A stretch of 64,000 nucleotides of DNA from Hippophae tibetana (taxonomy: Eukaryota; Streptophyta; Magnoliopsida; Rosales; Elaeagnaceae). This document shows, in pieces, positions 61,615-64,000 of this stretch. A model generated the notes under the pieces. The model was not told the DNA's origin, did no database searches, and saw nothing but the letters and a program-made list of their open reading frames with translations. The position numbers and the translations under genes are program-made. Position 1 is the stretch's first letter. Every line of letters starts with the position of its first letter. Location of the stretch: contig CM072801.1 of NCBI GenBank assembly GCA_037013495.1, forward strand, positions 29,376,001 through 29,440,000. The letters run 5' to 3'.

Positions 61615-63955
61615 CTACACTCTCTGTACCTTCTCATCCCCCACAATCCACCTAGTCAACCAACTGGGATCCTTAGAAAAGGATCTACAAGACATAGGAA
61701 TGTTCCCAAGATCAGCGCCAATGTGGTTGTATTCTTCAAGAGCTATTCCCATCTCTTTTTCAATAGTGGCATCATCTACAATGTCAACTTTGCCTAAGGA
61801 AAGAGCATCAGCATAGTGCTTCTCCCTCTCTAGATCATTTTGGAAGGGCTCTAAGGCAGGACCCTGCACATTCCAATATTAAGTAGATATGAAACGGAAA
61901 AGATAAATGTAAAACAATAGCACCTAACTCGGCCAGGAGTAAAGTAAATGTATTTAGTGCATCCTATACACTATAAGAATAAACAGTCACTATATCGATG
62001 TTGTAATCATCCCAACCGGATGCGTCAAAATTGGACAAATGTGATCATCTAAGCCCAAATGCCCAATAATAAAAAAACCCATAAAAATGACAAAATATCA
62101 GCTTGATCCCTAAAGCAGGACATGGTCCTAGAAAAAATCGAGAACTTCACTTTAAAAAGTAAAATAAAATAAGATAAAACATACAAATCAGCACTGACAC
62201 ATATAATCATAAATATGTTTCTTTAACTTCAGCTATATAAATTACAGTTTTTCACACTTAAAATATCATTGATACCCTCCTGAAATTGAGAGTTGGGGCT
62301 GTGACGGTTACAAAAAACCTGAAAACTTTTCTTGGAATAACACCAAACGTCCAGGGTGATCAATGATAATTATCTTTTAAATTGTCTTGACAGTTATCAG
62401 AGGAATTGAAAGTCACCTGGCATAACTCAGCATAGTGCTTGTATATCTCACTGCTCTCATCTTGATCCCCAAGCAGTGTTCCACCATACCAACCATTACC
62501 TTCATCAACTGAAGTCAAGGCAAGGTACCTTCATGCATTAAGCAGCAAAGGACTCAGTACACCACTTGCATTTTGGAACAATACAATTCACTTACTGATA
62601 TCAAGCTTAAGCCTTATACCAAAAAATTATACTCAATTTGAAATTAGTCATTTGAAATAAAGTTGAAACTTGATACCACATAATATGAGTTCAAGCATAA
62701 GTTAAGCTACAGCCACTATAGATTATGTCGAACGATACGAGCCTTGAGATCGGAAGACATAAGTGAATTTTTTCTAATGATACCTATGGAAGGTATCCTC
62801 TTCATCTGCACCATCCACATACGAAAGCCAACCTAGGCTAGATATACATTCAGTTCCTGTCACCAACCCCGGTCCCACAATTGTGGTTTCCGCTGATACA
62901 GTTTTTTCTGTTGAACTACTTTCTTCATACTTTCTCTGACCAAAGAGCCAATTAGGGCTTTTGAGCTGTATTTCACTGCAGAAGAGTTGCAAAAGCTCTA
63001 TGACCATTACATTATCAGCCTAAGTTGCAAAGCAATTGTAATAATTTACAAGGCATAGCTTATTGTCACTAATGAATCCATGTTTTTCTATGTGTAAGCC
63101 ACCAAAGGTTTATAGGGATAGATGAAACACGTGTAAACTTCAAAACTAACAAAAATAATGCTAAAATTTACAACCATATGACTATAAGCACAAGCCAATA
63201 AACTCATAATCTACAATAAAGGTAAAATCAAAAACACCAAATTTATGAGAAAATTTTAGAGAGCAATTCAACTATTTTTGCATGGCATTATACCTTGACA
63301 TACTATGGTTCTTTACCCCAAACAAGGAGAACAAAAATAATTGCATATATGCATCTGGGCATGCACCAAAGCATGCAAGCCAGCTAGAGAGGATAGATTT
63401 AAAATATTCAAAACTGGATATGTCCCAAATGAGTGAAAATATCAAATAGAGAACTCAAGATGGAACACCAAAGACAACACTTGGACTAAAAAGTTATTAC
63501 ACTGCATCAGGTGCCACACTGGAACCTCCTGTAACACCACCTGGTCTATGATCTGGTTCATTGCAAAGCCTTACATTCTTAATTGCAGTGCACGTTCTCT
63601 CAAGCAATTTATCAAACGATGTTAATTTCATTCGCAAGAAATCTTCTCTACATGCAGGAATTGGAGCTAAATTTACTACAGCTCCTATATGGTTGGCATT
63701 AGCTTGTGAGCTGCTAAATAATTAAAAAAACATAATTTTGTTAGTAAAACCATAAACTAATGAAAAAGATAATAAGATCAACTTATAGGAATAATAGGCA
63801 CAACTAAAATCTGCTAAGCGCAAGAAAAGTATCCATTGATTTTATACCACTGAGCAGGGAAATAGTCATCGTCACCCGACAAATGAAGATAATAATCAGA
63901 GTCAAGCTCCCACAGAGCAGCCTTCCCTTCCTGTGGTCGAAAGTAACCCAAGAAC
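61615..63955 (-). CDS. SAC-domain phosphoinositide phosphatase (plant SAC2-5 type), last five exons
   Basis: Exons on the minus strand are 63955-63848, 63710-63503, 63019-62784, 62528-62417 and 61863-61615. All junctions have GT-AG sites and the phases agree, giving 303 residues before the TAG at 61617-61615. Plant SAC2-5 proteins remove phosphate from membrane phosphoinositides (PI(3,5)P2 in the studied Arabidopsis members) and act at vacuolar membranes. The first exon begins with Phe-Leu-Gly-Tyr-Phe-Arg-Pro-Gln and Ala-Leu-Trp-Glu-Leu-Asp, the end of the SAC domain; the rest is the plant-specific C-terminal region, with Trp-Tyr-Gly-Gly-Thr-Leu and a final Asp-Pro-Ser-Trp-Leu-Thr-Arg-Trp block. 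The catalytic Cys-x5-Arg motif lies upstream, beyond 64000. Reading frames are clean, so the gene is probably active. The family match is from memory of conserved segments. Confidence 0.85.
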
Positions 63956-64000
63956 CTGGCATAGTCACCATATATTTAAGCTTTGGAAGACATAAGTAGA

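Overview
This is an AT-rich stretch of a plant nuclear genome, most likely a eudicot. Three things point there: two ordinary intron-bearing plant genes with canonical GT-AG splice sites, dense nested plant LTR retrotransposons (SIRE-like, Tork-like and other Ty1/Copia; Tat- and Athila-like Ty3/Gypsy), and endogenous caulimovirid (plant pararetrovirus) remnants. The species cannot be settled from this sequence. Only two genes look like functional host genes; nearly everything else is decayed mobile DNA.

Host genes. (1) 27273-33413 (+) is a complete four-exon NRT1/PTR-family (NPF, NPF5-like) transporter of 568 residues. Its 4.0 kb second intron has absorbed a truncated Copia element and a MITE-like element, but all exons are open and all splice sites intact. 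(2) 61615-63955 (-) holds the last five exons of a plant SAC-domain phosphoinositide phosphatase (SAC2-5 type); the catalytic part lies beyond the right edge.

Layout. 1-1092: 3' end of a LINE ORF2 with an RNase H domain. 2472-16346: a SIRE-like Copia element on the minus strand with two LTRs, gag, and a long non-coding interior, broken by Gypsy debris (4461-8597) and by a solo LTR inside its own 5' LTR (14313-16141). 16841-23510: endogenous pararetrovirus copy 1 (minus strand), split by two solo LTRs (17376-19283 and 20406-22221), each with a 5-bp target duplication. 23672-24640: a CACTA-like terminus and a plant-mobile-domain (PMD) remnant. 27273-33413: the NPF gene. 35200-36600: another SIRE-like fragment. 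36840-39372: a decayed transposon gene with a Ulp1-type protease domain, followed by a head-to-head inverted duplication of PMD sequence (39566-39895) and two clusters of a palindromic motif (40274-41570). 41745-44640: pararetrovirus copy 2. 44650-52680: a Tat-like Gypsy element with gag, protease and an antisense ORF but no visible RT or integrase. 54580-59345: a second SIRE-like element, plus strand, without gag. 59345-61347: a Tork-like Copia deletion derivative. 61615-64000: the SAC gene.

The two host genes have no visible functional link. I found no new biosynthetic, defence or regulatory system. The most informative material is structural: virus copies that preserve their exact interruption points, LTRs carrying repeated hairpins and G-box-rich enhancer-like arrays, a PMD hairpin locus able to fold into double-stranded RNA, and the unexplained palindrome clusters. 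Similarity statements are by eye; no alignment or database search was run.
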